From: Micromonospora sp. NBC_01699
GTDB lineage: Bacteria > Actinomycetota > Actinomycetes > Mycobacteriales > Micromonosporaceae
DNA: 64,000 nucleotides
Assembly: GCF_036250065.1 (NCBI RefSeq)
Contig: NZ_CP109199.1
Span: forward strand, 620,001 to 684,000
Direction of reading: 5' to 3'
Below are positions 8,910 through 15,815 of this stretch, piece after piece (the stretch's first letter is position 1; each line of letters begins with the position of its first letter). The position numbers and the translations under genes are program-made. Below the pieces are notes generated by a model. The model did no database searches and had not been told where the DNA came from. It saw only the letters and a list, made by a program, of their open reading frames with translations.

Positions 8910-9235
8910 TTCTCGTTGATCCAGCCAAGTCCAGCCAGATCCGGCCGTCTACGACTCCCAGTGGGCAGATGGTGGGCAGGTCGATCTTGGTTCTTCCTGT
9001 GGCTATCAGGTGCCCCGTGTGCCCGTGTGTATGGCTCTGAGCGTGCTGTCCGTACCTGAGTCGACCTTGCCCCGGCTTTCGGCGGCCTGTCGGGGTCTGA
9101 GGGCGCGGCAGCGACGTACGGCGGCCGTGGGGGAGAGTGAGGTACCGGCGAGCGGGCTACGGTAGACCGGTGGCAAGCCAGTCCCGTTCTTGGACTGGCG
9201 CGGCAGTCGGAAGCCCTGCCCTCGACGGTGCCCGG
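8910..9235. other. Non-coding left end of the element
   Basis: No open frame here has convincing codon use or a ribosome site. The stretch lies between attL and the first small gene and may hold integrase arm-binding sites, but no clear repeat was seen. Confidence 0.4.
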
Positions 9236-9466
9236 TCACGCCGGCTTCCGGGCCGCCGGGCTCTGTGTCGGGCTACTGGAGAAACTGCCCGGCCCGCCGA
9301 GCCGTACGTCGAGGTCACGGAGCAAGGCGCCCAGCCGGGAACTGGTGGCGGTGGGCATCAGGGGGATTGGACGACCGGCGGCCAGGTGCTCGCCTAGGTC
9401 GTAGAGGGCGTCGCGAAGATCCTCGGCGGTCGCTCGGTCGAGACTCAGTTCGATCGGGTCAGCCAT
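9236..9466 (-). CDS. Small hypothetical protein (76 aa), element cargo
   Basis: The frame encodes an acidic N-terminal helix-rich part (MADPIELSLDRATAEDLRDALYDLGEHLAAG), a short loop, a second amphipathic segment (SSRLGALLRDLDVRLGG) and a polar tail. No family is recognised. The amino acid mix looks like a real protein rather than a shadow, and the ATG at 9466 is the natural start, although no clear ribosome site precedes it. A competing frame on the same strand (9445-9639) has no protein-like character. It is the gene closest to attL. Confidence 0.5.
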   Translation of the reverse strand: MADPIELSLDRATAEDLRDALYDLGEHLAAGRPIPLMPTATSSRLGALLRDLDVRLGGPGSFSSSPTQSPAARKPA

Positions 9467-9839
9467 GCCGTGACCGTATCGGCCGAGTCGACCAGCGGGC
9501 GCGGCCGTCCCGGCGGTTGTCGGCGGCTTGCCGCCCCGGCGCCGAAGGCGTCCGGGGCGGGTCTCGCCGGGCGGCGCTCCGCGCCCGCGCCGCGCAACGC
9601 GCGGCGCCTTGATCCTAAAGAGAATAAATCGGCAGTCAATAGCCTGCTTTTATCCCTGTCTCACTGTCTATGAGTAATCTCGGAGCGGGACAGGGCTTCC
9701 TGGCGGTTACGGCTAGGTTTTGGGGAACGTCGGTGCTTGTAGTGCAGCCGGTGCCTGCTTGCCTCTGCGCTGTCTTTTATGGCGTCGGTGTCGCCTCCCC
9801 GCCGCCTCGGCGCTAGCCATGCCAGTCGGCCCATATCTC
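9467..9839. other. Gene-poor stretch with GC-rich hairpins beside AT-rich DNA
   Basis: No gene is called. Two strong GC-rich hairpins (9531-9560 and 9587-9607) are followed at once by an unusually AT-rich segment (about 9608-9680). That segment contains a 7-bp stem with a long loop (9654-9660 with 9689-9695). Confidence 0.5.
9531..9607. repeat. Tandem GC-rich inverted repeats (REP-like)
   Basis: The first hairpin has 13-bp arms (9531-9543 and 9547-9560, one bulge) and a GAA loop. The second has perfect 9-bp arms (9587-9595 and 9599-9607) and a three-base loop. They could be terminators for minus-strand transcription, replication or transfer sites, or a dispersed palindromic element. Confidence 0.45.
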
Positions 9840-10070
9840 TCAATCTGAACGGCGCTCGCTGCTTGCTGGACCGGTGTATCCCTGTGCGAGAAGGTGCCCA
9901 TCGAGCACAGCGTAGAGAGCGTTGCCCTCGTCGACGTACAGACGCCGCTCACCGCCACCAGCCTTCGCCGCCACGTAGTGAATACGGCCAGTTTCGCCGC
10001 TCTGGCGCCAAGCTCTAAGGACAACACGGTCGGTGATATGGGGCACGGCATTCCATCCTTCGCTCAACAC
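9840..10070 (-). CDS. Small hypothetical protein (76 aa), element cargo
   Basis: The frame starts with GTG at 10070, preceded by TAGGG about seven bases upstream. The product has strand-like hydrophobic stretches (HITDRVVLRAW, RRLYVDEGNALYAVLDGHLLAQGY) and a polar C-terminus. No family is recognised. Overlapping frames on both strands are open, so the choice rests on protein character: it avoids the arginine/proline-rich bias of shadow frames. It is transcribed divergently from the 274-residue gene at 10231. Confidence 0.45.
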   Translation of the reverse strand: MLSEGWNAVPHITDRVVLRAWRQSGETGRIHYVAAKAGGGERRLYVDEGNALYAVLDGHLLAQGYTGPASSERRSD

Positions 10071-10138
10071 TCAGGCCCTACCGAAGGTCTTCGGCTCTGG
10101 GGTGTCGAGCTAGCGTGACCGCTGGTCCTCTTCGCCAC

Positions 10139-10156
10139 CAGACTTGCCAAAGTCTG
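10139..10156. promoter_or_regulatory. Short inverted repeat upstream of the cargo promoter
   Basis: A 7-bp stem (10139-10145 with 10150-10156) with loop GCCA sits between the divergent 9840-10070 gene and the promoter at 10161. It could be an operator or a weak terminator. Confidence 0.35.
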
Positions 10157-10160
10157 AAAT

Positions 10161-10189
10161 ATGACAGGCTGCAACCCTATTGATACGAT
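10161..10189 (+). promoter_or_regulatory. Predicted promoter of the two-gene cargo operon
   Basis: ATGACA (10161-10166, five of six matches to the -35 consensus) lies 17 bases from TACGAT (10184-10189, TAnnnT). It lies about 40 bases before the ATG at 10231, in an AT-richer segment. Confidence 0.45.
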
Positions 10190-10230
10190 CGGTCTAGCGG
10201 TCAGCCGCTGAGATACCTAGGATCGCCCGG

Positions 10231-11055
10231 ATGAGCCCTCGGAATCATGTTGGCAAGCTGGCCCGCGCTCGGATTGTTCCGCCATCCCAGGGATCGCTCC
10301 TCGGAACGCCAGCAGAACAGGTCCTGGCCGCGCTCGTGCCTGGTGCCGAAACCATCCGGTATCGACGACTCTGGCGCCTCGGGCAAGTGCACCACGTTGA
10401 TCAGTATCTTCATGGTCGTTTGGGGTACGAGGCAAGCACGGGCGTAGATTTGTGGGATGAGGCCGAGCAGGACTTCGAGCACACCGACGTTCCTGGAGGA
10501 CTTGCCACGCCGTTCGCGATCCGTTTGGCGGATCTTGCACTAATCTTTCAGACACGCAAGCAGGACATTCGCGTCACATCGTTCACGGGAGCCATGCTCG
10601 ACATACTTCAGCAGGCCACCGGCGAGTCAGGCTGGGACATCGTCGCCCTCAGCCGTGCACAGTCGTTCGGCGAGTGGAGGCGGAGCGTACGGAACGTGAG
10701 GCGCCTTCGCCTGCACTTGGAGCGCCCCAACCCAAACTACGAGGGGCGGCCTGAGGTCGAGCGCTTGATAGAAGGACTCCATCTTGAGGTCGCCACCCTG
10801 GACCTGCGCGGCGAGCGGATCGACACGGATGTGGAGCTGACACAGCAATTGATGGACCACGTGACACGCGGCTACGGACACGCGGTAGCCGCTGGCGAGC
10901 GTGACGTAGAAGGCGAAACGGTCGAGACTGTGTGGGCAAGCGAGCTGAACGGAGAAAGCACGATCGTTTCGGTGCCGGCTTCCGAGTCTGGGGAAGTGTC
11001 AGTGGGTGACCTCATCATGGAACTCGGCAGGATTGAGGTAGGCGAGGAGCCCTGA
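10231..11055 (+). CDS. Unrecognised soluble protein, first gene of coupled cargo pair
   Basis: This 274-residue protein has no signal peptide or membrane helix. Its middle has alternating strands and helices, including DIRVTSFTGAMLDILQQAT (about 112-130) and RRLRLHLERPNP (157-168). An acidic C-terminal third (from about 222) holds strand-like repeats such as STIVSVPASESGEVSVGD. The RPNP segment followed by a helix and LDLRGERIDTD recalls some uncharacterised DUF4747-like proteins, but this is from memory and unconfirmed. The ATG at 10231 has AGGA eight bases upstream. The stop overlaps the next gene (TGATG at 11053-11057). Base composition is lower in GC than the host, a sign of separate origin. 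Confidence 0.75.
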   Translation: MSPRNHVGKLARARIVPPSQGSLLGTPAEQVLAALVPGAETIRYRRLWRLGQVHHVDQYLHGRLGYEASTGVDLWDEAEQDFEHTDVPGGLATPFAIRLADLALIFQTRKQDIRVTSFTGAMLDILQQATGESGWDIVALSRAQSFGEWRRSVRNVRRLRLHLERPNPNYEGRPEVERLIEGLHLEVATLDLRGERIDTDVELTQQLMDHVTRGYGHAVAAGERDVEGETVETVWASELNGESTIVSVPASESGEVSVGDLIMELGRIEVGEEP

Positions 11056-11696
11056 TGGCTGCGAAGGAAAGAGTTGACATCGGCCCGCACGCACGCGACG
11101 GGACGTCGTCCCTCAACTGGCTAGAGCGCGGGCGGAGCCGCTGGACCTATCTTGCCCACACGCGAGCAGGGTCGGTAATTCTGTCGATTGACTTCCTTCT
11201 AGCAATCCCGGTGGCAGTCGCCGCTGGCGCATTGATTACGTTTGCCGACAAGGCTTCGGGTCAAGCTGGAACTATTCTGCTCGCAGTAACAGCGCTCTTG
11301 GCAACACTCACCGGCATCGTGATGGCGGCACACACCATCTTGGTCAGTCTACTCAGCGCCGAATACCTAATCGTTCTGGAAAGAGCGTCTGGTGGCCTCC
11401 GGGCAGTCTCGCGACCATACAAGATTGTGATATGGGTCTGCGCGATCGGCGTACTCGTATCTCTCCTATCGGCACTCGCGTGGCCGATACTGCCTGCATC
11501 GTCTACGTGGTACTGGCGCGCCGCTCGCTGGACAATCTTCGGTACATCAATCTTTATGGCGGTTTGGGGTCTGATCGGTTCAGTGCAGTTGGCGGGGCAG
11601 TCCGCCTGGCATCTGGAGCAACGGGCCAAGTTGCTTAAGTTGTTGCGCGATACCAGAGAGGACTTGAAGCGATCAAATGGTAGGCGAAGCGCCTAA
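11055..11696 (+). CDS. Four-helix membrane protein, second gene of coupled cargo pair
   Basis: This 213-residue protein has four predicted membrane helices at about 39-63, 72-97, 122-146 and 158-180, with short loops. It has a polar N-terminus of about 35 residues and a basic, coiled-coil-like C-terminal tail (HLEQRAKLLKLLRDTREDLKRSNGRRSA) likely in the cytoplasm. No family is recognised. Its start overlaps the stop of the upstream soluble gene, so both proteins are probably made in fixed ratio and may act together. A soluble sensor with a small membrane effector is a layout seen in several phage-defence systems, but function here is only inferred. Confidence 0.75.
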   Translation: MAAKERVDIGPHARDGTSSLNWLERGRSRWTYLAHTRAGSVILSIDFLLAIPVAVAAGALITFADKASGQAGTILLAVTALLATLTGIVMAAHTILVSLLSAEYLIVLERASGGLRAVSRPYKIVIWVCAIGVLVSLLSALAWPILPASSTWYWRAARWTIFGTSIFMAVWGLIGSVQLAGQSAWHLEQRAKLLKLLRDTREDLKRSNGRRSA

Positions 11697-11997
11697 GTCG
11701 CCCGGCCTCTCCTTCGACGAAACGTTCTCCTCACTCAAACATGCCGCACCCCTTTGCATGAGGCGGTCGGCTGCGGGACCATCAACATATCCCGTTCGCT
11801 GCTACCTCGATGGTTTGTTGAATTCTGTCTTCCGTACCGGTTCGACGGTGCGTGCCAGGAGGCTTGAGGTGGGGTGCTAACGGAGGACTGGAACCGCGCG
11901 TGGGGCTGGTGAGCGCATGCTCCTGTTCTAGGGCAGGTTTTAAGAAATGTGGGAGACTTGCGAATCAGCGGTCCGTCGGGGCGTTGTATTCAGAGCC
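11697..11997. other. Intergenic stretch, no gene called
   Basis: A 67-codon frame (11677-11880, plus) is open but overlaps the membrane gene, has no ribosome site and is not protein-like. No strong hairpin or repeat was seen. This may be the decayed remains of cargo. Confidence 0.4.
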
Positions 11998-12219
11998 CTA
12001 AACCAGGTAGATATCTCTCTCTGAGCCATCTGCCAAGACGATTTTAAAGTAATCATTTGGCGCCAACTCATGCAGTAACGCGGCCACCCGTATCGCACGG
12101 TTGAGGGCGTCAGTGCGACTAATGCCTTGCCCGGTAGCCATCTGAGTCAGGGCGGCATCGGTGGTCGGAGCGAGATTGACAGTGATTTTGACAAGGCTGG
12201 GCCTGTTGACCGCACTCAT
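11998..12219 (-). CDS. Ribbon-helix-helix (CopG/Arc-like) DNA-binding protein
   Basis: The 73-residue protein has a ribbon-helix-helix layout. A basic strand (LVKITVNLAP, about 9-18) is followed by helix 1 (TTDAALTQMATGQG), a turn and helix 2 (SRTDALNRAIRVAALLHEL). A C-terminal strand region (FKIVLADGSERDIYLV) follows. Such proteins are dimeric repressors, often antitoxins or plasmid copy and transfer regulators. It lies 70 bases after the 112-residue gene on the same strand, so the two may be one operon. The exact start is uncertain because no clear ribosome site precedes the ATG at 12219. Confidence 0.75.
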   Translation of the reverse strand: MSAVNRPSLVKITVNLAPTTDAALTQMATGQGISRTDALNRAIRVAALLHELAPNDYFKIVLADGSERDIYLV

Positions 12220-12289
12220 AGTTGCGGGGATCCAATCAGTAATCTGACTTTAGGAAAGCGAACCGCAGCGCGTGTCGAAATTTTGACTC

Positions 12290-12628
12290 CTAGGTGGTGC
12301 TGCACGGGTCGGCGTGGCCGTACAAATACAAGCACCGCCCGTGGGCGGGAAGGATGCGGCCGCAGTAGACGGGATGCTGATTGAGCTGGTCGTCTTCTAG
12401 GCTGACAGCAGTGTCGCTTGGTTCGAATTCAGGAATGAAGCTGAGGAAGTCGGCGAGCCTTTCGGCTGTCCCGAGGGCGGCCCCGAGCGTGGTGGCCTTG
12501 AAAGGAATGTGAATAACAAATCGTGAGTCGGGCTGCGACAGATCCACGATCGGTAGTGGGCGCTGGGTTGCGGTTGGTGCGATTGAGTTCCTTGGCGGCG
12601 GACCGCTCGCGTAGCGTGCGTCAGTCAC
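12290..12628 (-). CDS. Hypothetical protein (112 aa) upstream of the RHH gene
   Basis: The frame starts with GTG at 12628, preceded by AAGGAG seven bases upstream, a strong ribosome site. The product has a disordered Pro/Ser-rich N-terminus (to about residue 28). It then has FVIHIPFKATTLGAALGTAERLADFLSF, an alpha/beta segment, and a C-terminal CGRILPAHGRCLYLYGHADPC with three cysteines and two histidines. No family is recognised. It could be the partner of the ribbon-helix-helix protein. A large hairpin (12654-12698) lies in its 5' leader. Confidence 0.6.
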   Translation of the reverse strand: MTDARYASGPPPRNSIAPTATQRPLPIVDLSQPDSRFVIHIPFKATTLGAALGTAERLADFLSFIPEFEPSDTAVSLEDDQLNQHPVYCGRILPAHGRCLYLYGHADPCSTT

Positions 12629-12653
12629 GTACTGGCTCCTTGGATTTGTTGCG

Positions 12654-12698
12654 GTCGGGGTGCGGGTGACGGCGAGGACCCCCCACCCGCACCCCGAC
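12654..12698. promoter_or_regulatory. Long inverted repeat in the leader of the 112-aa gene
   Basis: Perfect 14-bp arms (12654-12667 and 12685-12698) enclose a 17-base spacer. It lies 26 bases before the GTG of the minus-strand gene and could be an attenuator or an operator. Confidence 0.5.
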
Positions 12699-12901
12699 TG
12701 GTGCTGTCGTACGCACCTGCCCTCGCGGCCCTTGCGGCGAGCACGAGAACAGGGCCATCCCCGTACGACGTTGGGTAGTCAACCGGCGGCCGGTCGTACG
12801 TCGCGCCTGCCCTGGTAGACCCCTCACGAACGTCTGGGGCCTCGGCGATACGTCCTGTGGCGGCCTTGCGACGTCCCGTCCGGGAAACGTCCAATGGAGA
12901 T

Positions 12902-13657
12902 ATGAATGAACGTCTGCGGACGGTGATGGTGCGCCGGGGCGTCGCCGTTGAGGACCTGGCCGGTGAGTGCGGCGTTGACCCGAAGACAGTCGAACGGTGG
13001 ATTAGCTCGGGGCGGGTGCCGCATCGGCGGCATCGGTGGGCGACGGCGCGGCGGCTGGGTGCGGAAGAGGCGTACCTCTGGCCTGACGTGCTCGCTTCGG
13101 TGGCCAACAAGCGTGGTGAGGCGAGTCGGGCCGAGCTGATCGAGGTGTTCCCGGATCGGGCGTCGGTTCCGCGTGAGACGTGGCTACGGCTGCTGTCGGA
13201 GGCGCAGGAGCGGGTGGATGTGCTGGTCTTCTCTGGGACTTTTTTCGCGCAGATACAGCCACGGGTTGCCCGGATGCTCGCTGATCGTCTGTCGACCGGG
13301 GTGCAGGTGCGACTCTGCTTTGGTGACCCGAACAGCGAGGCGGTGACGGTTCGGGATCGGGAGGAGGGCCTGGGCGGCACGCTCGCGGCGAAGATCCGGG
13401 CGTCGTTGACGTACTACCGGGAGATCGCGGGGATGGACGGTTGTGAGATCCGACTACACCCGACGACGCTGTACAACAGCCTGTTTCGGTACGACGACGA
13501 GATCCTGACGAACCCGCACGCGTACGGCGAGGCTGCGAGCGCCAATCCGACGTTCCATCTCCGTAAGGTCGACGGTGGCGGCCTGTTCGATCACTACGTG
13601 AGTAGCTTCGAGCGGGTGTGGGCTACCGCGATGCCGTGGCTGGGTAGGGAGGTCTGA
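12902..13657 (+). CDS. Helix-turn-helix regulator with PLD-like C-terminal domain
   Basis: The 251-residue protein begins with an XRE-like helix-turn-helix (MNERLRTVMVRRGVAVEDLAGECGVDPKTVERWISSGRVP, about 1-40). After a linker, residues about 85-245 form a phospholipase-D-like fold (annotated DUF5919 in relatives, from memory). It contains VLVFSGTFFAQIQP, GVQVRLCFGDPNSEAV and a C-terminal HPTTLYNSLFRYDDEILTNPHAYG. No HxK catalytic motif is obvious, so it is more likely a ligand-sensing domain than an enzyme. This gene plus a NUDIX gene is a recurrent pair in AICEs and probably controls element activation. The ATG at 12902 is chosen; an upstream open frame to 12857 adds non-conserved residues. 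Confidence 0.8.
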   Translation: MNERLRTVMVRRGVAVEDLAGECGVDPKTVERWISSGRVPHRRHRWATARRLGAEEAYLWPDVLASVANKRGEASRAELIEVFPDRASVPRETWLRLLSEAQERVDVLVFSGTFFAQIQPRVARMLADRLSTGVQVRLCFGDPNSEAVTVRDREEGLGGTLAAKIRASLTYYREIAGMDGCEIRLHPTTLYNSLFRYDDEILTNPHAYGEAASANPTFHLRKVDGGGLFDHYVSSFERVWATAMPWLGREV

Positions 13658-13659
13658 GC

Positions 13660-14127
13660 GTGGGACGTGTCGAGTACTGGAACGACCCGGACGCACCGAA
13701 GGCGAACACGCTCGTGCCGGCGTGCGGGGTCCTGGCGGTCGACGACCAGGGGGCGATTCTGCTTCAGCGGCGGCGGGACACCGACCAGTGGGCGCTACCG
13801 ATGGGCAAGATGGAGATCGGCGAAACCCCGTCTGAGTGCGCGGTCCGGGAGACTCGCGAGGAGACCGGCGTGGACGTGGAGGTGACCGGGATCGTCGGCA
13901 TCTACTCTGACCCCGGTCACATCGTGGCGTACTCGGACGGTGAGGTGCGTCAGGAGTACGAGGTGACGCTCCTGGCTCGGCCGGTCGGCGGTGCTCCGGC
14001 GGCAAACGATGAGGCCAGCGAGGTGGGTTGGTTCCGAAACGATGAGTTGGCTGGGTTGGACATCCACCCGACGATGCGGCGGCAGATCGCGGACTACCTC
14101 GCCGGACGCTTCCCGCACGTCGACTGA
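13660..14127 (+). CDS. NUDIX hydrolase of the AICE regulatory module
   Basis: The 155-residue enzyme has a complete Nudix box, G-x5-E-x7-REx2EExG, in GKMEIGETPSECAVRETREETG (about residues 49-70). It probably hydrolyses a nucleoside diphosphate derivative with magnesium. The N-terminus carries the strand pair VPACGVLAVDDQGAILLQRR. The GTG at 13660 lies two bases after the stop of the regulator gene, with GGGAGG upstream, so they form one operon. A link to nucleotide-dependent induction of the element is an inference from this pairing. Confidence 0.9.
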   Translation: MGRVEYWNDPDAPKANTLVPACGVLAVDDQGAILLQRRRDTDQWALPMGKMEIGETPSECAVRETREETGVDVEVTGIVGIYSDPGHIVAYSDGEVRQEYEVTLLARPVGGAPAANDEASEVGWFRNDELAGLDIHPTMRRQIADYLAGRFPHVD

Positions 14128-14141
14128 CCCCGGCCAAAGAG

Positions 14142-14172
14142 ACGCCCCGATTCCTGATCAGGATCGGGGCGT
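14142..14172 (+). terminator. Terminator between NUDIX gene and HAD gene
   Basis: A 10-bp stem (14142-14151 with 14163-14172) contains an inner CCTGA/TCAGG pairing and is followed by TCGTG. It separates the convergent NUDIX and HAD genes. Confidence 0.7.
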
Positions 14173-14192
14173 TCGTGTGCGAGGTTGGTGCG

Positions 14193-14882
14193 CTACAGCT
14201 CCTCGTCGGCGAGTGCGGTGGCGAGTTCGGCCATGCTGCCGATGGTGGCTTCGGCTTTGGCGAGGCGGGCGCGTTTGCCGCGTTTGTTGGCGTACCCGAT
14301 GGCGGTGACCTGGGCGGCCTGGGCGGCTTCGACGTCGCTCTCGGAGTCTCCGACGAGGGCGCATTGCGTAGGGTCGGCCTGTAGCTCGCGGATGGCGGCG
14401 AGGACTGGTGCCGGGTTGGGCTTCATCTGGTCCGGCTGGGCATGGGCGCGGCCGATGATCGGGTGTACGTAGTCGGTGAGGCGTCGGGCGGTGAGGTAGG
14501 CGCGTACGGCTTCGGCGGAGTTGTTGGAGACGATGGCGACGCGTCGGCCGGTCTGGTGAGCGGTGACGATGACTTCGCGTGCGTACGGGGTGGGTTCGGC
14601 GGTGGCAGCCGCGGTGACCTCTGCGGCTCGGAGTGCGTCGTCGATGCGGCGGGTGATGGTCGGTTGATTCAGGGTGGTGGTGAACCTGAGCACGGCCAGC
14701 GGGTCGGCCTCGGTCTGGATGTGCTCAGGGAGGGTCACGCCCTGGTTGACGAGCAGGCGGCGCAGTTCGGTCGCGACGGTGGCGGCGGGGTAGTTGGCGA
14801 AGATGCTGCACACGGGGCCGTCGAAGTCGAGCAGCAGGTAGCGGGTGCGGTCGGCGATGGTGCGCAGGTTGGGGCGGGTCAC
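14193..14882 (-). CDS. HAD-superfamily hydrolase
   Basis: The 229-residue protein has all four HAD motifs: I, LLLDFDGPV with Asp19 and Asp21; II, VAIVSNN with Ser119; III, Lys154 in MKPNP; IV, LVGDSESDVEAA with Asp179 and Asp183. It is therefore a probable phosphatase of a small metabolite, of the phosphoglycolate phosphatase type. The GTG at 14882 overlaps the GntR stop as GTGA, so the two are translationally coupled; the longer open frame to 15284 is only the shadow of the GntR gene. A phosphatase fused into a repressor operon suggests that it controls the level of the repressor's ligand (inference). Confidence 0.88.
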   Translation of the reverse strand: MTRPNLRTIADRTRYLLLDFDGPVCSIFANYPAATVATELRRLLVNQGVTLPEHIQTEADPLAVLRFTTTLNQPTITRRIDDALRAAEVTAAATAEPTPYAREVIVTAHQTGRRVAIVSNNSAEAVRAYLTARRLTDYVHPIIGRAHAQPDQMKPNPAPVLAAIRELQADPTQCALVGDSESDVEAAQAAQVTAIGYANKRGKRARLAKAEATIGSMAELATALADEEL

Positions 14883-15721
14883 GACGTGTACTCGCGGGCG
14901 ATGGTGCGCCACATGCTGTTGAACCAGACGCGGGCCTGGTCGACGTAGAGGGTGTCGTTGGAGGAGTCTTCGTCGCTGGGTATGAAGGGGAAGAGGATGG
15001 CGTCTTTGCCCATGGCGTCGTAGATGGTTGTCGGGTTGCCGTTGATGGTGACGGTGTGTTCGACGACGGGGTAGAAGCCGAAGAACGCTTCTTCCTCGTT
15101 GATGATGAACAGCTTGAACAGTGGGGCGGCGTTGTGGACGCGTACCTCGGTTGATGCGGTCTTGACCAGGTAGAGGTCGGCGAGTTCCTGGACGGCGTCG
15201 ATGATGGCGTGGATGGACCGGTCGGTGATGCGCTGGGCGCGGGCGCGGATCGCGGGGTCGTCGGCCTGGTCCTCGGCGCGGCACGGGATCGCCATCGGGG
15301 CGGTCATGTCGGAGATGAGGATCCGGAGCCGGATCGACTCGGGGGTGAGCCGGCCGATGCGTACCTTGTCCAGGGTTTCCTGAATCGCGCTGTAGAGCGT
15401 TTCACCGGAGAAGCCGGCGAAGTCGATCGTGACGTGGGTGGCCTCGAAGGCGCGCTCCACGTGCGGGCGTAGGCCGACGGGGCGTTCGGTGTTGGCGCGA
15501 ACGAAGGTGCCGCTGCCCTGGCGGGTGACGATCAGCCGTTCCTCCTGGAGCTTGCGGAGGGCGGCTTTGATCGTTTCGCGGGCGACGCTGAACCGCTCGA
15601 CCAGGTCGTGTTGTGAGGGCAGCTTCTCGCCGGGGGCGAACTTGCCGGTCTTGATCTCGGCGCGTAGGGCTGCCGCGATCTGCTGTGACGGTGTCCGGGG
15701 GTCGTCGGGGTCAAGACTCAT
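14879..15721 (-). CDS. GntR-family transcriptional repressor (KorSA-like)
   Basis: The protein has 280 residues. An N-terminal winged helix-turn-helix (about 12-80) includes PSQQIAAALRAEIKTGKFAPGEKLPS, QHDLVERFSVARETIKAALRKL and the wing VTRQGSGTFVR. The long C-terminal part (85-280) is unlike the common FadR, HutC or MocR types by eye. In pSAM2 the GntR protein KorSA represses the transfer and activation genes. Here three perfect operator copies lie in the divergent intergenic region, one right before this gene, which supports autoregulation. The ATG at 15721 is preferred to the TTG at 15748 because the latter lies inside operator 1. Confidence 0.88.
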   Translation of the reverse strand: MSLDPDDPRTPSQQIAAALRAEIKTGKFAPGEKLPSQHDLVERFSVARETIKAALRKLQEERLIVTRQGSGTFVRANTERPVGLRPHVERAFEATHVTIDFAGFSGETLYSAIQETLDKVRIGRLTPESIRLRILISDMTAPMAIPCRAEDQADDPAIRARAQRITDRSIHAIIDAVQELADLYLVKTASTEVRVHNAAPLFKLFIINEEEAFFGFYPVVEHTVTINGNPTTIYDAMGKDAILFPFIPSDEDSSNDTLYVDQARVWFNSMWRTIAREYTS

Positions 15722-15737
15722 GCGCGGACGATACCGC

Positions 15738-15749
15738 TGACTAGCCAAG
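15738..15749. promoter_or_regulatory. GntR operator O1
   Basis: A perfect copy of the 12-mer TGACTAGCCAAG lies 17 bases before the GntR ATG (minus strand). The core TGACTAGCCA is a near-palindrome (TGRCTAGYCA). Confidence 0.7.
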
Positions 15750-15773
15750 CTAGGAAAGTTTTCGATCTATCTG

Positions 15774-15803
15774 TTGACATGACTAGCCAAGTCGACCTAC
15801 CTT
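15774..15803 (+). promoter_or_regulatory. Promoter of the transfer operon, overlapped by operator O2
   Basis: TTGACA (15774-15779), an 18-base spacer and TACCTT (15798-15803) form a good housekeeping-type promoter. Operator O2 fills the spacer, so bound repressor would block RNA polymerase. Confidence 0.75.
15780..15791. promoter_or_regulatory. GntR operator O2
   Basis: A second perfect copy of TGACTAGCCAAG lies directly between the -35 and -10 boxes of the rightward promoter and is in the same orientation as O1, 42 bases away. Confidence 0.75.
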
Positions 15804-15815
15804 TGATCCACGCCG

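Noticed and set aside
9713-10051. A 112-codon minus-strand frame in the left arm
   Set aside because: It overlaps the 76-aa frame at 9840-10070, which has a better ribosome site and more protein-like composition.
8910-12650. A CRISPR array or retron in the lower-GC cargo zone
   Set aside because: No regularly spaced repeats and no reverse transcriptase or Cas gene were found.
12625-13380. A 251-codon minus-strand frame over the regulator gene
   Set aside because: It is serine/arginine-rich and opposite a clear helix-turn-helix gene; the true minus-strand gene starts at 12628 in another frame.
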